From a virus: DNA of 31,929 nucleotides. The DNA lies in IMG/VR virus record IMGVR_UViG_3300035660_000054, positions 1 to 31,929 of that record. One strand, written 5' to 3'. This document shows, in pieces, positions 31,798 through 31,929 of the stretch. Within the stretch, counting starts at the first letter, position 1. Each line of letters opens with the position of its first letter. The notes under the pieces were generated by a model, which made no database searches, was not told where the DNA came from, and saw only the letters and a program-made list of their open reading frames with translations. The translations under genes and the position numbers were made by a program.

Positions 31798-31929
31798 ATG
31801 GCGACCACGCTCGGACAGCACCTCGTCGACTCCATCCTCCCATCGAAGTGGCGAGGACAGGGGGCGCTCACCAAGGGGAACCTGAACAAGGTCCTCCTCG
31901 GTGTCGCAAAAGAGGACCCGAGCAAGTAT
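31798..31929 (+). CDS. RNA polymerase beta' C-terminal part (5' end only)
   Basis: ATG 31798 opens a frame that runs off the window after 44 codons. It starts MATTLGQHLVDSILPSKWRG and continues ALTKGNLNKVLLGVAKEDP. In bacterial beta' the segment following the region where the 26120 gene ends reads like TTVGR...ILP...N..L..., so this is where the missing half should resume. The break lies close to the rpoC1/rpoC2 split of cyanobacteria and chloroplasts. It is based on 44 residues only; the rest is outside the window. No strong ribosome binding site is visible. Confidence 0.68.
   Translation, partial: MATTLGQHLVDSILPSKWRGQGALTKGNLNKVLLGVAKEDPSKY

Noticed and set aside
1-31929. CRISPR array, insertion sequence, attachment site or integrase
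   Set aside because: No regularly spaced repeats, no transposase or integrase motifs and no terminal inverted repeats were seen.

Overview
The window is a 31.9 kb piece of a large, GC-rich, tailed double-stranded DNA phage (Caudoviricetes). The hallmarks are a large terminase, a portal protein, a full phage replication set and a phage-encoded multisubunit RNA polymerase. No integrase, ribosomal gene or bacterial housekeeping gene is seen. The host cannot be named from the sequence. Most genes have ordinary AGGAG-type ribosome binding sites.

Layout. Minus strand: DUF932-like protein (runs off the left edge), a 56-aa CxxC protein, a metallopeptidase/VWA protein, a MoxR-type AAA+ ATPase, then tRNA-Gln(TTG), an HNH endonuclease, a DnaQ-type exonuclease, a 55-aa membrane peptide, a UDG-exonuclease-PolA DNA polymerase, a primase-ATPase, a RecB/Cas4-like nuclease and a cysteine-containing protein. 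Further right on the minus strand are two unknown proteins, a tightly overlapping set of small genes (50-aa membrane peptide, 80-aa protein, 55-aa zinc ribbon, 111-aa linker protein), a second HNH endonuclease, a second RecB/Cas4-like nuclease, an unknown protein and a SNF2-like helicase. Plus strand: two unknown genes (2.8-4.4 kb), terminase large subunit (5.7-7.3 kb), a sigma-70-like factor (17.4-18.2 kb), and from 23.9 kb a block of portal, small protein, RNA polymerase, two small proteins and the start of another polymerase piece. Replication genes therefore lie on the minus strand and morphogenesis/transcription genes on the plus strand, which suggests early/late partition (inference).

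The most unusual gene is at 26120-30862. It encodes one chain that carries the RNA polymerase beta subunit followed by the N-terminal half of beta', ending about 90 residues after the catalytic DYDGD motif. Beta' appears to resume at 31798, after two small genes. The beta part contains an in-frame GNAT acetyltransferase-like domain of about 124 codons, flanked by a 7-base direct repeat. Its rifampicin-pocket residues are replaced, and the beta' part lacks the N-terminal zinc module. With the sigma-70-like protein in the same window, this phage may have its own transcription machine with a built-in acetyltransferase-like domain.

Other points: a MoxR/VWA/DUF932 module, a polymerase with an N-terminal UDG-like domain whose active-site motifs look altered, two HNH genes wedged into overlaps with neighbours, small genes recovered by hand from stop/start overlaps, and several shared upstream elements that may be promoters or leaders.
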